Of a DNA stretch of 64,000 nucleotides, positions 7,305 to 15,836 are shown in pieces. A model generated the notes under the pieces. It was not told the DNA's origin and did no database searches. It saw only the letters and a list, made by a program, of their open reading frames with translations. Each line of letters starts with the position of its first letter. Position 1 is the first letter of the stretch. Position numbers and translations under genes: made by a program. This DNA comes from Paenibacillus ferrarius (lineage in GTDB: Bacteria; Bacillota; Bacilli; Paenibacillales; NBRC-103111), in contig NZ_MBTG01000035.1 of the NCBI RefSeq assembly GCF_002027705.1, positions 1-64,000 of the forward strand, read 5' to 3'.

Positions 7305-7742
7305 TTAACCGCGAAGATTCCAGACTTCTGGTAGTTGTGCTTGGTGTGGATGCTCTTCTCCACCGTAAACTTTAAGCTTAGTTTTCAAGCTATCACCAAG
7401 ACGGTTCTTTGGAAGCATACCGTGCACGGCAAATTCGATCATGCGATCAGGTTTGCTGTTAAGCAAATCTTGAGCGGAAGTCACTTTTAAACCACCTTGG
7501 TACAAAGAGTGACGGTAGTACATTTTGTTTTGCATTTTCTTACCAGTTAGCTTAATTTGGGAAGCATTGATAACAACTACGAAATCGCCAGTATCTACGT
7601 GTGGAGTAAACTCCGGTTTGTGCTTACCGCGGATAATGCTAGCTACTTCACTTGCAAGACGGCCAAGTGTTTGGCCTGCAGCGTCAACAATGTACCATTT
7701 ACGCTCAACTTCATTTGGCTTAGCCATATATGTGGTGCGCAT
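7305..7742 (-). CDS. rplM: 50S ribosomal protein L13
   Basis: Full-length L13 (145 aa) with the typical Firmicute N-terminus M-R-T-T-Y-M-A-K-P and the motif G-R-L-A-S-E-V. AGGAGG precedes the ATG. It is the first gene of the rplM-rpsI pair, with a promoter of its own about 130 bp upstream. Confidence 0.97.
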   Translation of the reverse strand: MRTTYMAKPNEVERKWYIVDAAGQTLGRLASEVASIIRGKHKPEFTPHVDTGDFVVVINASQIKLTGKKMQNKMYYRHSLYQGGLKVTSAQDLLNSKPDRMIEFAVHGMLPKNRLGDSLKTKLKVYGGEEHPHQAQLPEVWNLRG

Positions 7743-7865
7743 GCTTAGTCCTCCTAAAAATATATCTCAATAACATTATTATTATGGTTACATTACATTA
7801 GCGATGGATGGTATTCATGGCAATTAAGGATCAGGGGCTGTGGGGTAGCCGATCACGAAACGCCA
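7743..7865 (-). promoter_or_regulatory. Possible L13 leader (rplM 5' UTR)
   Basis: About 125 nt of transcribed leader lies between the promoter at 7872-7900 and rplM. It includes a GC-rich stretch (CTACCCCACAGCCCC) in an otherwise AT-rich spacer. Firmicute rplM genes commonly carry an autoregulatory L13 leader. I could not establish the fold by eye, so this is an inference from position. Confidence 0.35.
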
Positions 7866-7871
7866 AGTTAT

Positions 7872-7900
7872 ATTTTACACGAAGATTCGATAAGAATCAA
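7872..7900 (-). promoter_or_regulatory. Sigma-A promoter of rplM-rpsI
   Basis: On the minus strand TTGATT (7900-7895), 17 bp, then TAAAAT (7877-7872), just downstream of the truA stop codon. Confidence 0.6.
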
Positions 7901-7917
7901 GTAGTGTTTTAGGCTTT

Positions 7918-8694
7918 TTAATACTCAACTCGCCATAGCGTTAAACCCATAGCTTCGGCCGTAGGCCCTGCTTCAGCTCGATCTCTGGCTTCAAGAATAC
8001 GCAGCATGTCGCTGCTTGTTCTCTTGCCTTCACCAATCTGTATCAGCGTTCCTACGATGATCCTAACCATGTTATACAGGAAGCCGTTCCCCGTCACAAT
8101 CAGACGGATCCTTGCGACCTTGGCCGTCGACATCATCTCATCGGTTTCAGTCTCCATACGAACCTCGTAGAGAGTTCTCACCTTGTCTTCCTTATCTGTT
8201 CTCACCGTACAAAAAGAAGTGAAATCATGCTCTCCTAGCAAGCAAGGGAGCGCCTCTCTCATGGCTTCCACATTTAAATGCGTAGGGTGATGGTATTCAA
8301 AGTTGCGGTGAAAGACATCAGGGAAGCGCGCCGAGCGAATCGTATAACAATATGTCTTGCGTTTCGCGGCTTTGCGAGAATGAAAGGAAGGAGGGACCTC
8401 TTCCGCGGTATGTGCGACGATATCCCTAGGCAATCGAGCATTTAGAGCTAAACACCAACGTTCCACTGGGATCTTGGAGCTCGTGGTGAAATTAATAACT
8501 TGTGCTTTCGCATGTACACCGGCATCTGTACGGCCGGATGAGATGACTTTCACCGACTCACCCGTCAACATCCTTACAGCCTGCTCCAAACGATACTGAA
8601 CCGTATCTGCTTTGGGTTGTATCTGATACCCCGAATAGGCCGTACCATCATAGCTAATGGTGAAACGTAGATTTCTCAAGGCTTGTTCCTCCAT
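7918..8694 (-). CDS. truA: tRNA pseudouridine(38-40) synthase
   Basis: TruA (258 aa) modifies U38-U40 in the tRNA anticodon arm. It shows the N-terminal Y-D-G-T-x-Y-x-G-Y-Q motif, the catalytic S-G-R-T-D-A-G-V-H-A motif with its Asp (about residue 56), and the late G-N-G-F-L-Y-N-M-V-R segment. AGGAAGG lies 7 nt before the ATG. In Bacillus ecfA1-ecfA2-ecfT precede it; here rplQ is the direct neighbour. Confidence 0.95.
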   Translation of the reverse strand: MEEQALRNLRFTISYDGTAYSGYQIQPKADTVQYRLEQAVRMLTGESVKVISSGRTDAGVHAKAQVINFTTSSKIPVERWCLALNARLPRDIVAHTAEEVPPSFHSRKAAKRKTYCYTIRSARFPDVFHRNFEYHHPTHLNVEAMREALPCLLGEHDFTSFCTVRTDKEDKVRTLYEVRMETETDEMMSTAKVARIRLIVTGNGFLYNMVRIIVGTLIQIGEGKRTSSDMLRILEARDRAEAGPTAEAMGLTLWRVEY

Positions 8695-8762
8695 GAGTCA
8701 TCCTTCCTATCTCCGTGGTTAGCCAATGCTAAACTCACACTAGAGGAACGCGCCTAGACTGC

Positions 8763-8808
8763 AAAAAAAGGGCTTCACCAGAATCTAAGTAGATTCCGTC
8801 CACCCTTT
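8763..8808 (-). terminator. Terminator of the rpoA-rplQ operon
   Basis: On the minus strand AAAGGG...CCCTTT outer arms enclose a GAATCT/AGATTC inner stem, followed by seven T residues, just after rplQ. Confidence 0.85.
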
Positions 8809-8819
8809 CCCATCCGTTT

Positions 8820-9185
8820 TTATGCGCGATCTACTAGCTCTAGGTAAACCATTGGTGCTGCGTCACCGCGGCGTGGTCCCAGTTTAAGGATACGTGTGTA
8901 TCCACCTGGACGCTCGGAGTAACGAGGTGCCAAATCGGAGAACAGTTTTTGAATCGCATCTTGATTCTCGTTTGCAGCTTCTCTACGTACAAAAGCAGCT
9001 ACCTGACGGCGTGCGTGCAGATCTCCGCGTTTCGCAAGAGTGATTAACTTCTCAGCGATTGAACGAAGTTCTTTTGCTTTTGCTTCTGTAGTTTGAATGC
9101 GTTCATGTATGAACAGATCTGTTACCAGATCACGGAATAATGCTTTACGATTACTGGAATCGCGGTTCAACTTCCTGTAGTTCAT
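8820..9185 (-). CDS. rplQ: 50S ribosomal protein L17
   Basis: Full-length L17 (121 aa). Near the N-terminus it has L-N-R-D-S-S-N-R-K-A-L-F-R-D-L, and at the end R-P-G-G-Y-T-R-I-L-K with M-V-Y-L-E-L-V. It is the last gene of the alpha operon, 24 bp after rpoA, followed by a terminator. Confidence 0.97.
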   Translation of the reverse strand: MNYRKLNRDSSNRKALFRDLVTDLFIHERIQTTEAKAKELRSIAEKLITLAKRGDLHARRQVAAFVRREAANENQDAIQKLFSDLAPRYSERPGGYTRILKLGPRRGDAAPMVYLELVDRA

Positions 9186-9209
9186 TGAATTAACCTCCTT
9201 CTGACACGA

Positions 9210-10154
9210 TTATTCCTCGGTACGCAGACCCAAACCAAGCTCTTCGAGCTTTTCTTGAACTTCTTCAAGCGATTTGCGGCCTAAGTTCCGAACTTTCATC
9301 ATGTCTTCTTCTGTTTTGGTAATAAGCTCTTGTACGGTGTTAATCCCTGCGCGCTTGAGGCAGTTATAAGAACGAACAGATAGGTCAAGTTCCTCGATAG
9401 TCATCTCCAGAACTTTCTCTTTCTTATCTTCTTCTTTCTCCACCATAATCTCAGCGTCTTTGGCTTCATCCGTCAAACCGACGAATAAATTCAAATGCTC
9501 CGTTAAGATTTTGGCACCCAAGCTCACTGCTTCTTCTGGTCGAATACTTCCATCGGTCCACACTTCGAGGGTCAACTTATCATAGTTAGTCACTTGGCCG
9601 ACGCGAGTATTCTCAATACTGTAGTTTACTCGGGTAATAGGCGTGTAGATCGAATCAATTGGAATTACGCCAATTGGTTGTTCTTCATGCTTATTTTTGT
9701 CCGATTGGACATAACCGCGACCTCTGCCCGCATGAATCCTCATATGAAGACGCGCATCTGGAGACAAGGTAGCGATATGAAGATCCGGATTAAGAATCTC
9801 TACATCGCTGTCACCGCGGATATCAGCCGCCGTGATGTTGCCTTCTCCTTCAGCATCAATTTCAAGCACTTTCTCCTCGTCGGAGTGAATTTTCAACGAG
9901 AGACCTTTCAGATTGAGGATAATTTCCGTTACATCCTCAAGCACGCCAGGAATCGTTGAAAACTCATGCAAAACGCCATCGATTTGGACAGAGGTTACTG
10001 CTGCCCCGGGTAAAGAGGACAGTAAGATACGACGTAGTGAGTTACCTAAGGTTGTACCGTAGCCACGCTCCAACGGCTCAATGATAAATCTACCATAAGC
10101 GCCATCTTCACTTAATGCTACAGTTTCTATTTTTGGCTTTTCGATTTCGATCAT
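9210..10154 (-). CDS. rpoA: RNA polymerase alpha subunit
   Basis: Alpha subunit (314 aa). The N-terminal assembly domain (about 1-230) includes the dimer-forming R-G-Y-G-T-T-L-G-N-S-L-R-R-I-L-L-S-S motif. An acidic/lysine linker leads to the C-terminal domain (about 245-314) that contacts UP elements and activators, with R-S-Y-N-C-L-K-R-A-G-I and R-N-L-G-R-K-S-L. Operon order rpsM-rpsK-rpoA-rplQ is standard. Confidence 0.98.
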   Translation of the reverse strand: MIEIEKPKIETVALSEDGAYGRFIIEPLERGYGTTLGNSLRRILLSSLPGAAVTSVQIDGVLHEFSTIPGVLEDVTEIILNLKGLSLKIHSDEEKVLEIDAEGEGNITAADIRGDSDVEILNPDLHIATLSPDARLHMRIHAGRGRGYVQSDKNKHEEQPIGVIPIDSIYTPITRVNYSIENTRVGQVTNYDKLTLEVWTDGSIRPEEAVSLGAKILTEHLNLFVGLTDEAKDAEIMVEKEEDKKEKVLEMTIEELDLSVRSYNCLKRAGINTVQELITKTEEDMMKVRNLGRKSLEEVQEKLEELGLGLRTEE

Positions 10155-10280
10155 GAAATGTACCCTCCATTCAATACGTCGTTTCCCTCTGGATACTTCG
10201 CTTCAAAATTTAATAGTATGCCTATCCTTCAACCCATTATTCACGATTTTAGGAAAATTATACTACAAAGTGATCCCGAA

Positions 10281-10676
10281 TTATACGCGACGACGTTTTG
10301 GAGGACGGCAGCCATTATGAGGAACCGGAGTCACGTCTTTAATTAGGTTTACTTCCAGACCTGCTGCTTGCAAAGAACGAATTGCAGCTTCGCGGCCAGC
10401 GCCTGGTCCTTTTACCATAACTTCAACAGTTTTCAAACCATGCTCCATTGCTGCTTTAGCTGCTTTTTCAGCTGCCATTTGCGCTGCGAAAGGAGTACTT
10501 TTACGGGAACCTTTGAATCCAAGGTTTCCTGAACTTGCCCAAGAAATTGCGTTACCATGAGGATCCGTGATCGTTACGATCGTGTTGTTAAACGTTGAAC
10601 GGATGTGTGCTACACCAGTTTCAATATTTTTCCGGTCACGACGTTTCGTACGGACGACTTTTTTAGGTTTTGCCAT
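10281..10676 (-). CDS. rpsK: 30S ribosomal protein S11
   Basis: Full-length S11 (131 aa). It has I-R-S-T-F-N-N-T-I-V-T and the conserved C-terminal P-H-N-G-C-R-P-P-K-R-R-R. It forms part of the mRNA exit platform. It lies 18 bp after rpsM. Confidence 0.97.
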   Translation of the reverse strand: MAKPKKVVRTKRRDRKNIETGVAHIRSTFNNTIVTITDPHGNAISWASSGNLGFKGSRKSTPFAAQMAAEKAAKAAMEHGLKTVEVMVKGPGAGREAAIRSLQAAGLEVNLIKDVTPVPHNGCRPPKRRRV

Positions 10677-10694
10677 TAGCTCTAACCCCCTTTA

Positions 10695-11063
10695 TTATTT
10701 CTTCTTATTAGCTACCGTACGACGAGGACCTTTACGTGTACGAGCATTAGTTTTAGTACGTTGTCCACGAACAGGAAGACCACGACGGTGACGAAGACCA
10801 CGGTAGGATCCGATTTCGATTAGACGTTTGATGTTTAAGGAAATTTCGCGGCGAAGGTCGCCTTCTACTTTAAGGGTTTTGTCAATTACATCACGGATTT
10901 TGCTCACTTCATCTTCCGTAAGGTCGCGAACGCGAGTACTAGCGTCGATACCTGTGGAAGCGATAATTTTCTGAGCAGTTGTAGTGCCGATACCGAAAAT
11001 GTAAGTCAACGCGATTACAACTCGTTTGTCACGAGGTAAGTCAACTCCAGCTAAACGTGCCAT
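10695..11063 (-). CDS. rpsM: 30S ribosomal protein S13
   Basis: Full-length S13 (122 aa), head protein contacting the P-site tRNA and 50S bridges. It begins M-A-R-L-A-G-V-D-L-P-R-D-K-R and has the R-G-L-R-H-R-R-G-L-P-V-R-G-Q-R-T-K-T-N motif and a basic tail. Confidence 0.97.
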   Translation of the reverse strand: MARLAGVDLPRDKRVVIALTYIFGIGTTTAQKIIASTGIDASTRVRDLTEDEVSKIRDVIDKTLKVEGDLRREISLNIKRLIEIGSYRGLRHRRGLPVRGQRTKTNARTRKGPRRTVANKKK

Positions 11064-11082
11064 CTACAGATTGCACCTCCTT

Positions 11083-11196
11083 TTAACCTTGTTTTTGTTT
11101 GTGCTTAGGATTTTCACAGATTACCATAATGTTACCTTTACGGCGAATAACTTTACATTTCTCGCAAATCGGTTTGACTGACGGTCTTACCTTCAT
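11083..11196 (-). CDS. rpmJ: 50S ribosomal protein L36
   Basis: A 37-aa protein translated by hand from the sequence. It starts M-K-V-R-P-S-V-K-P-I-C and ends K-H-K-Q-K-Q-G. Zinc ligands are Cys11, Cys14, Cys27 and His32, so this is the zinc-binding (C+) form. It lies between infA and rpsM as in most Firmicutes, with an upstream AGGAGGGC ribosome binding site. Confidence 0.96.
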   Translation of the reverse strand: MKVRPSVKPICEKCKVIRRKGNIMVICENPKHKQKQG

Positions 11197-11305
11197 ATTA
11201 AGCCCTCCTTTAAGATTTCATCGTAAGCACCATGTTGCGTTTTCGTTAGAAAACTTGCTTCGTAAGCATACGCCTTGAAAGAGTAACTTACATATAGCCG
11301 AACAT

Positions 11306-11524
11306 TTATTTAAAACGGTAGGTTATACGGCCTCTCGTTAAATCGTAAGGCGATAATTCTACGGTAACCTTATCTCCAGGCAAAATGCGGATAAAGTGCA
11401 TTCTGATTTTACCGGATACATGGGCTAGGATTTTATGACCATTTTCCAATTCAACTTTAAACATTGCATTCGGAAGAGGTTCAATCACTGTACCTTCTAC
11501 TTCAATTACATCTTCTTTGGCCAC
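11306..11524 (-). CDS. infA: Translation initiation factor IF-1
   Basis: IF-1 (72 aa), an OB-fold protein that binds the 30S A-site. It begins (V/M)-A-K-E-D-V-I-E-V-E-G and carries H-V-S-G-K-I-R-M-H. A GTG start at 11524 is preferred, because AAAGGAG lies 7 nt upstream and it gives the usual 72 residues. The in-frame ATG at 11530 is only 1 nt from the GGAG. That ATG overlaps the stop codon of the upstream KOW gene, so initiation there by coupling is possible. Confidence 0.95.
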   Translation of the reverse strand: MAKEDVIEVEGTVIEPLPNAMFKVELENGHKILAHVSGKIRMHFIRILPGDKVTVELSPYDLTRGRITYRFK

Positions 11525-11526
11525 AG

Positions 11527-11832
11527 TCATTCTCCTTTCAATTGTGCTTCATCTTGCATAAGTTCAACGAATTTGGCAATTGCGAAACGCAACTTTCCAT
11601 TAGTTACACGACCTGTTTCCCTAATGCTGGACTCGACTTCACTGCTAATCGTTTCTTGTAATTGAAGATGATTCAGGTTCTTCTTCTTCGGTTGATCGAA
11701 CTTGCGATGAACGCCGTCTGCAAGCCAGACGAAGCGATGATCGACAATGCCAATCACGACCGCATATTCTCCGGGATCTCTACCGCGAAGCACCTTTACG
11801 ATTTGACCCACTTTTGGAATTACACTATCCAC
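11527..11832 (-). CDS. KOW-domain RNA-binding protein
   Basis: Small protein (101 aa) with an N-terminal KOW motif (V-G-Q-I-V-K-V-L-R-G-R-D-P-G around residues 7-20, then V-D-H-R-F-V-W-L-A-D-G). It resembles the L14e/L27e-like proteins encoded between map and infA in Bacillus and Paenibacillus. The C-terminal half is not obviously a domain. The start is GTG with AGGTG 7 nt upstream. Its role in translation is inferred only from the motif and operon. Confidence 0.85.
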   Translation of the reverse strand: MDSVIPKVGQIVKVLRGRDPGEYAVVIGIVDHRFVWLADGVHRKFDQPKKKNLNHLQLQETISSEVESSIRETGRVTNGKLRFAIAKFVELMQDEAQLKGE

Positions 11833-11842
11833 ACATCATCAC

Positions 11843-12595
11843 CTACGATCTAGGCAAAGTTAATATTTCATAACCGGCTGCCGTAATTGCAATCGTATGT
11901 TCAAAATGAGCACACAGCGTACGATCCGAAGTGACTACAGTCCAATCGTCTTCGAGTGTTTGGACATATCTTTCGCCAACGACCACCATCGGTTCAATGG
12001 CTAGGACCATGCCTGGTTTGAGACGAGGACCTTTGTCAGGAACACCGTAATTCGGAATTTGCGGTTCTTCATGAAGATCCGTTCCGATACCGTGACCGAC
12101 ATACTCTATAACCACGGAGAAGCCTGCGTCTTCAATACAAGTTTGGATTGCATGCGACAACGTGTAGAGTCTAGTATCCGGTTTAGCTTCTGCTATGCCT
12201 CGATAGAGTGATTCTTCTGTCACAGCTAACAAACGTTTGGCTGTATCGGAAATCTCACCGACAGGATATGTCCAAGCAGAATCTCCATGATAACCTTTAT
12301 ACTGAGCACCAATATCGATACTAATAATATCGCCCTCAGCCAGCTTTCTTGGACCAGGAATACCATGAACTAATTCTTCGTTGACTGAAGCACATATGCT
12401 TCCAGGAAAACCGTTATAGCCTTTGAAAGATGGAATCGCTCCCTGACTGCGAATGAATTCCTCTGCGATCTGATCAAGTTCTTTCGTTGTAATGTTCGGA
12501 CGAATCGCCCTTGCCAATAAGCGGTGCGTTTCGGCTACGATACGACCAGCTTCTCGCATTAGGTCTAGTTCAACCTCGGACTTACAAATGATCAT
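11843..12595 (-). CDS. map: Type I methionine aminopeptidase
   Basis: MetAP (250 aa) removes the initiator Met from nascent proteins. Metal ligands are visible: D-I-G-A (in SIDIGAQYKGYHGDSA), the following Asp, H-G-I-G in VGHGIGTDLHEEP, E in A-I-E-P-M, and the late Glu in F-E-H-T. The start codon overlaps the adk stop by one base, so the two are translationally coupled. Confidence 0.96.
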   Translation of the reverse strand: MIICKSEVELDLMREAGRIVAETHRLLARAIRPNITTKELDQIAEEFIRSQGAIPSFKGYNGFPGSICASVNEELVHGIPGPRKLAEGDIISIDIGAQYKGYHGDSAWTYPVGEISDTAKRLLAVTEESLYRGIAEAKPDTRLYTLSHAIQTCIEDAGFSVVIEYVGHGIGTDLHEEPQIPNYGVPDKGPRLKPGMVLAIEPMVVVGERYVQTLEDDWTVVTSDRTLCAHFEHTIAITAAGYEILTLPRS

Positions 12596-13245
12596 TACGC
12601 TAGACCTCGTAGCAGTGAGCTAATTTGTTCGGTTACCGCATGAATGTCTTGTTCCCCGTTAACCTCACGCAATAATTCCCTCTTTTGGTAGTAATCCAGC
12701 AGCGGAGCCGTTTTGTTGATATACTCATCCAAACGTGTTCCAACTTTCTCTTCCGTATCATCAGATCGTTGGTACAACTCACCTGAACATTTATCGCATA
12801 CGCCTTCTTGCTTTGGTGGGTTGAAGATTACATGATACGTAGCACCACAGGATTTACAAATTCTTCGGCCGGTTAGTCGAGCAAGCAAGAAACTGCGATC
12901 AACGGAAAGATTAATAACGATCTCAATCTTCTTACCCAATGATTCAACGATTTCAGATAATGCATCTGCTTGAGCAACAGTTCTAGGGAACCCGTCAAGC
13001 AAGAAACCTTTGTCGCAATCTGGTTGAGCAAGTCGCTCTCTCACAATACCATTCGTGATTTCATCAGGAACAAGAAGTCCCTTATCCACATAACCTTTGG
13101 CTTCAACACCAAGCGGTGTTCCTTGGCTCATCGCCAAGCGAAATGCATCTCCAGTTGAAATATGAGGAATTTGAAATTCACTTACGATTTTCTCAGCCTG
13201 CGTACCTTTGCCTGCACCAGGAGGCCCCATAAAAATTACGTTCAA
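12595..13245 (-). CDS. adk: Adenylate kinase
   Basis: Adenylate kinase (216 aa). P-loop GPPGAGKGTQ (residues 6-15), the NMP-binding region, the DGFPRT motif and a LID carrying four zinc-binding cysteines (CxxC ... CxxC), as is normal in Gram-positive Adk. The start is TTG at 13245, with GGGAGG 8 nt upstream; the ATG at 13266 overlaps that ribosome binding site and is rejected. It is coupled to map. Confidence 0.95.
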   Translation of the reverse strand: MNVIFMGPPGAGKGTQAEKIVSEFQIPHISTGDAFRLAMSQGTPLGVEAKGYVDKGLLVPDEITNGIVRERLAQPDCDKGFLLDGFPRTVAQADALSEIVESLGKKIEIVINLSVDRSFLLARLTGRRICKSCGATYHVIFNPPKQEGVCDKCSGELYQRSDDTEEKVGTRLDEYINKTAPLLDYYQKRELLREVNGEQDIHAVTEQISSLLRGLA

Positions 13246-13330
13246 CTTTATAACCTCCCATCGCACTCGGCATTACGAACAGCACAATAGGTGCCGATGT
13301 TGCATAACTTGCCCCATCAGAACCTATTAG

Positions 13331-14635
13331 CTATTTATTGATAAACCCTTTGTAATGCCGCTTAATCAATTGGCTCTCGATTTGTTTCATTGTCTCAAGA
13401 CCAACGCCTACTACGATAAGTAAAGATGTACCACCAATCCGAACCGAGCTAGGCAAACCTGCAAGTCCTCCGAATAACATTGGAAGAATCGAGATTGCTG
13501 AAAGAAACAGCGCACCAGAAAGAGTAATTCTAGTCATTACACGAGTCAGATAAACGGAAGTTGTCTTCCCGGGTCTAATACCTGGAATATACCCGCCATT
13601 TTTCTTCATTTGATCAGCCATTTGAACTGGATTAATTTGAACGAAGGTATAAAAGTAGGTGAAGCCAATAATCAACAGTACATACAGAACAATCGCTAGA
13701 GGTGCAGTTTGGTTAATACTCAAGTTATTAATGATCCATTCTGCAACAACATTCCCTCTCCAATAACTTGCGATAGTAGGAGGAAACATCAACAACGATA
13801 GTGCAAAGATAACTGGGATTACGCCAGCAGCATTCACTTTAAGTGGAATGTGCGTCGTTTGACCACCATACATTTTACGACCAACTACGCGTTTGGCATA
13901 TTGAACAGGTATCTTGCGAACACCTTGTTGAACAAATATGACTCCGGCAATAATCAGTATGACAACCAAAGCAATAATGATCAGTTTCACGATGTTCAGG
14001 AACAAAGCTCCTTCGGTCGCAAACAGTGATTTGTAAATTTGCTGTATGCTTGTAGGAATCGCCGCGACGATACCTGCAAAGATGATAATGGAAATACCGT
14101 TGCCAATCCCATACTCCGTGATTTGCTCGCCAAGCCACATCAAGAAGGCTGTACCAGCTGTCAGTATGATAGCAATCATAGCAAAAGTAGTGAAGCCCGG
14201 ATCAATCACGAGTCCGCTGTAAAGACGGTTAAACCCGATGGAAAGACCAAAAGCTTGAATCACACCTAGCACAATCGTACCGTACCGAGTAACTTGTGTC
14301 ATCTTCTTTCTTCCGACATCTCCTTCTTTTGCCCACTGCGCAAAGCGCGGGATAACATCCATGGACAAAAGCTGAACAATGATGGAAGCGGTAATGTAAG
14401 GCATAATTCCCATCGCGAAGATGGAGAATTGGAAGAGCGCACCGCCGGAAAACGTGTTAAGCAAACCAAAGACATCGCTCTGATTCGCTTGGTCTTGAAG
14501 TTTCAGAACATCAGTGTTAATGTTCGGCACCGGAATGAACGCGCCTAAGCGGTAGACGATAAGCAAAATGAGCGTGAATAAAATTCTTCTCCGTAAATCT
14601 TCTACCTTGAAGATGTTGGCTATGGTACTGAACAT
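13331..14635 (-). CDS. secY: Protein translocase subunit SecY
   Basis: SecY (434 aa), channel of the Sec translocon, with ten hydrophobic helices. The N-terminus F-K-V-E-D-L-R-R-R-I-L-F-T, the Y-I-T-A-S-I-I-V-Q-L-L plug-region motif and the cytosolic P-G-I-R-P-G-K-T-T loop are conserved. The ATG overlaps the rplO stop by one base. Confidence 0.97.
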   Translation of the reverse strand: MFSTIANIFKVEDLRRRILFTLILLIVYRLGAFIPVPNINTDVLKLQDQANQSDVFGLLNTFSGGALFQFSIFAMGIMPYITASIIVQLLSMDVIPRFAQWAKEGDVGRKKMTQVTRYGTIVLGVIQAFGLSIGFNRLYSGLVIDPGFTTFAMIAIILTAGTAFLMWLGEQITEYGIGNGISIIIFAGIVAAIPTSIQQIYKSLFATEGALFLNIVKLIIIALVVILIIAGVIFVQQGVRKIPVQYAKRVVGRKMYGGQTTHIPLKVNAAGVIPVIFALSLLMFPPTIASYWRGNVVAEWIINNLSINQTAPLAIVLYVLLIIGFTYFYTFVQINPVQMADQMKKNGGYIPGIRPGKTTSVYLTRVMTRITLSGALFLSAISILPMLFGGLAGLPSSVRIGGTSLLIVVGVGLETMKQIESQLIKRHYKGFINK

Positions 14636-15075
14636 TAAATCACCTCGGTTTGACCGCCGACAGCTTGGATTTTCTCAATCGCTGATTGAGAGAACTTATT
14701 CGCTTTAACGGTTAATTTTACTGTGATTTCACCGTTTCCTAAAATCTTGATGCCGTCTTTAGGAGCTTTAACAATACCAGCCTCCATTAGAACTTCTGGA
14801 GTAACTTCAGTACCAGCTGCGAAATTGTTCAAATCTTCAAGATTCACGATTGCGTATTCCGTACGGAAACGATTCGTGAAACCACGTTTAGGTAAACGAC
14901 GGTATAATGGGTTTTGTCCACCCTCGAATCCAGGACGAACGCCTCCACCGGAACGTGCGTTTTGACCCTTGTGTCCGCGAGTTGATGTTTTACCCATGCC
15001 GCTACTAGTACCACGTCCAACACGTTTACGAGTTTTACGGGAACCAATAGCAGAACTTAGCTCATGTAACTTCAT
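14635..15075 (-). CDS. rplO: 50S ribosomal protein L15
   Basis: Full-length L15 (146 aa) with the Gly/Arg-rich N-terminal extension (G-R-G-T-S-S-G-x-G-K-T-S-T-R-G-H-K-G-Q) that threads into 23S rRNA. It is coupled to secY by a one-base overlap. Confidence 0.97.
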   Translation of the reverse strand: MKLHELSSAIGSRKTRKRVGRGTSSGMGKTSTRGHKGQNARSGGGVRPGFEGGQNPLYRRLPKRGFTNRFRTEYAIVNLEDLNNFAAGTEVTPEVLMEAGIVKAPKDGIKILGNGEITVKLTVKANKFSQSAIEKIQAVGGQTEVI

Positions 15076-15110
15076 CGTTGCACACCTCCTCTAGATCTTA
15101 ATATGTGTTA

Positions 15111-15299
15111 CTATGCTTCGATTTCTTTAACTTCTACCAAATGGCTTACTTGATTAACCATGCCTCTGATTGCAGCATTATCTTGATGAAGAACAGTTTG
15201 GTGCAGCTTGCGCAGACCAAGTGTTTTCACAGTAACGCGTTGCGTTTCAGGGCGGCCAATCAGGCTGCGTTTTAGGGTAATTTGTAATTGTTTCGCCAT
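15111..15299 (-). CDS. rpmD: 50S ribosomal protein L30
   Basis: L30 (62 aa), starting M-A-K-Q-L-Q-I-T-L-K-R-S-L-I-G and containing T-L-G-L-R-K-L-H-Q-T-V. It lies 11 bp after rpsE. Confidence 0.96.
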   Translation of the reverse strand: MAKQLQITLKRSLIGRPETQRVTVKTLGLRKLHQTVLHQDNAAIRGMVNQVSHLVEVKEIEA

Positions 15300-15310
15300 G
15301 TTTACCCCTC

Positions 15311-15808
15311 CTAACCTAATAGCTCTTGAACTGTTTTTCCACGAAGCTTTGCAACTTCTTCCGCTTTTTTCAAACGGCTTAAGCCTTCAAGCGTTGCGTT
15401 AACCATGTTCATGGAGTTCGATGAACCCAGGGATTTTGTCAAGATATCGCCGATACCAGCAAGTTCAAGTACTGCACGAACTGGTCCGCCTGCGATAACT
15501 CCTGTACCTTGGGAAGCTGGTTTCAACAGAACACGTCCTGCACCAAACTTACCTGTTACAAGGTGAGGAATCGAAGTGCCTACGATAGGAACATGAATCA
15601 AGTTCTTTTTCGCATCTTCAATGCCTTTGCGGATTGCATCAGGAACTTCGGAAGCTTTACCGATTCCTGCGCCAACCCAGCCATTGCCATCGCCAACGAC
15701 AACAAGTGCGCTGAAGCTGAAACGACGTCCGCCTTTTACTACTTTAGCTACGCGATTAATATTAACGACTTTTTCTGTTAGCTCTAAAGTATTAGGATCT
15801 ACACGCAA
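15311..15808 (-). CDS. rpsE: 30S ribosomal protein S5
   Basis: Full-length S5 (165 aa). The double-stranded-RNA-binding N-terminal half has V-N-R-V-A-K-V-V-K-G-G-R-R-F-S-F. The C-terminal half has G-P-V-R-A-V-L-E-L-A-G-I-x-D. The loop where spectinomycin-resistance changes arise (V-K-G-G-R-R) looks wild type. Confidence 0.97.
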   Translation of the reverse strand: MRVDPNTLELTEKVVNINRVAKVVKGGRRFSFSALVVVGDGNGWVGAGIGKASEVPDAIRKGIEDAKKNLIHVPIVGTSIPHLVTGKFGAGRVLLKPASQGTGVIAGGPVRAVLELAGIGDILTKSLGSSNSMNMVNATLEGLSRLKKAEEVAKLRGKTVQELLG

Positions 15809-15836
15809 GTCTTTTACCTCCTTATATATGTTTTTC

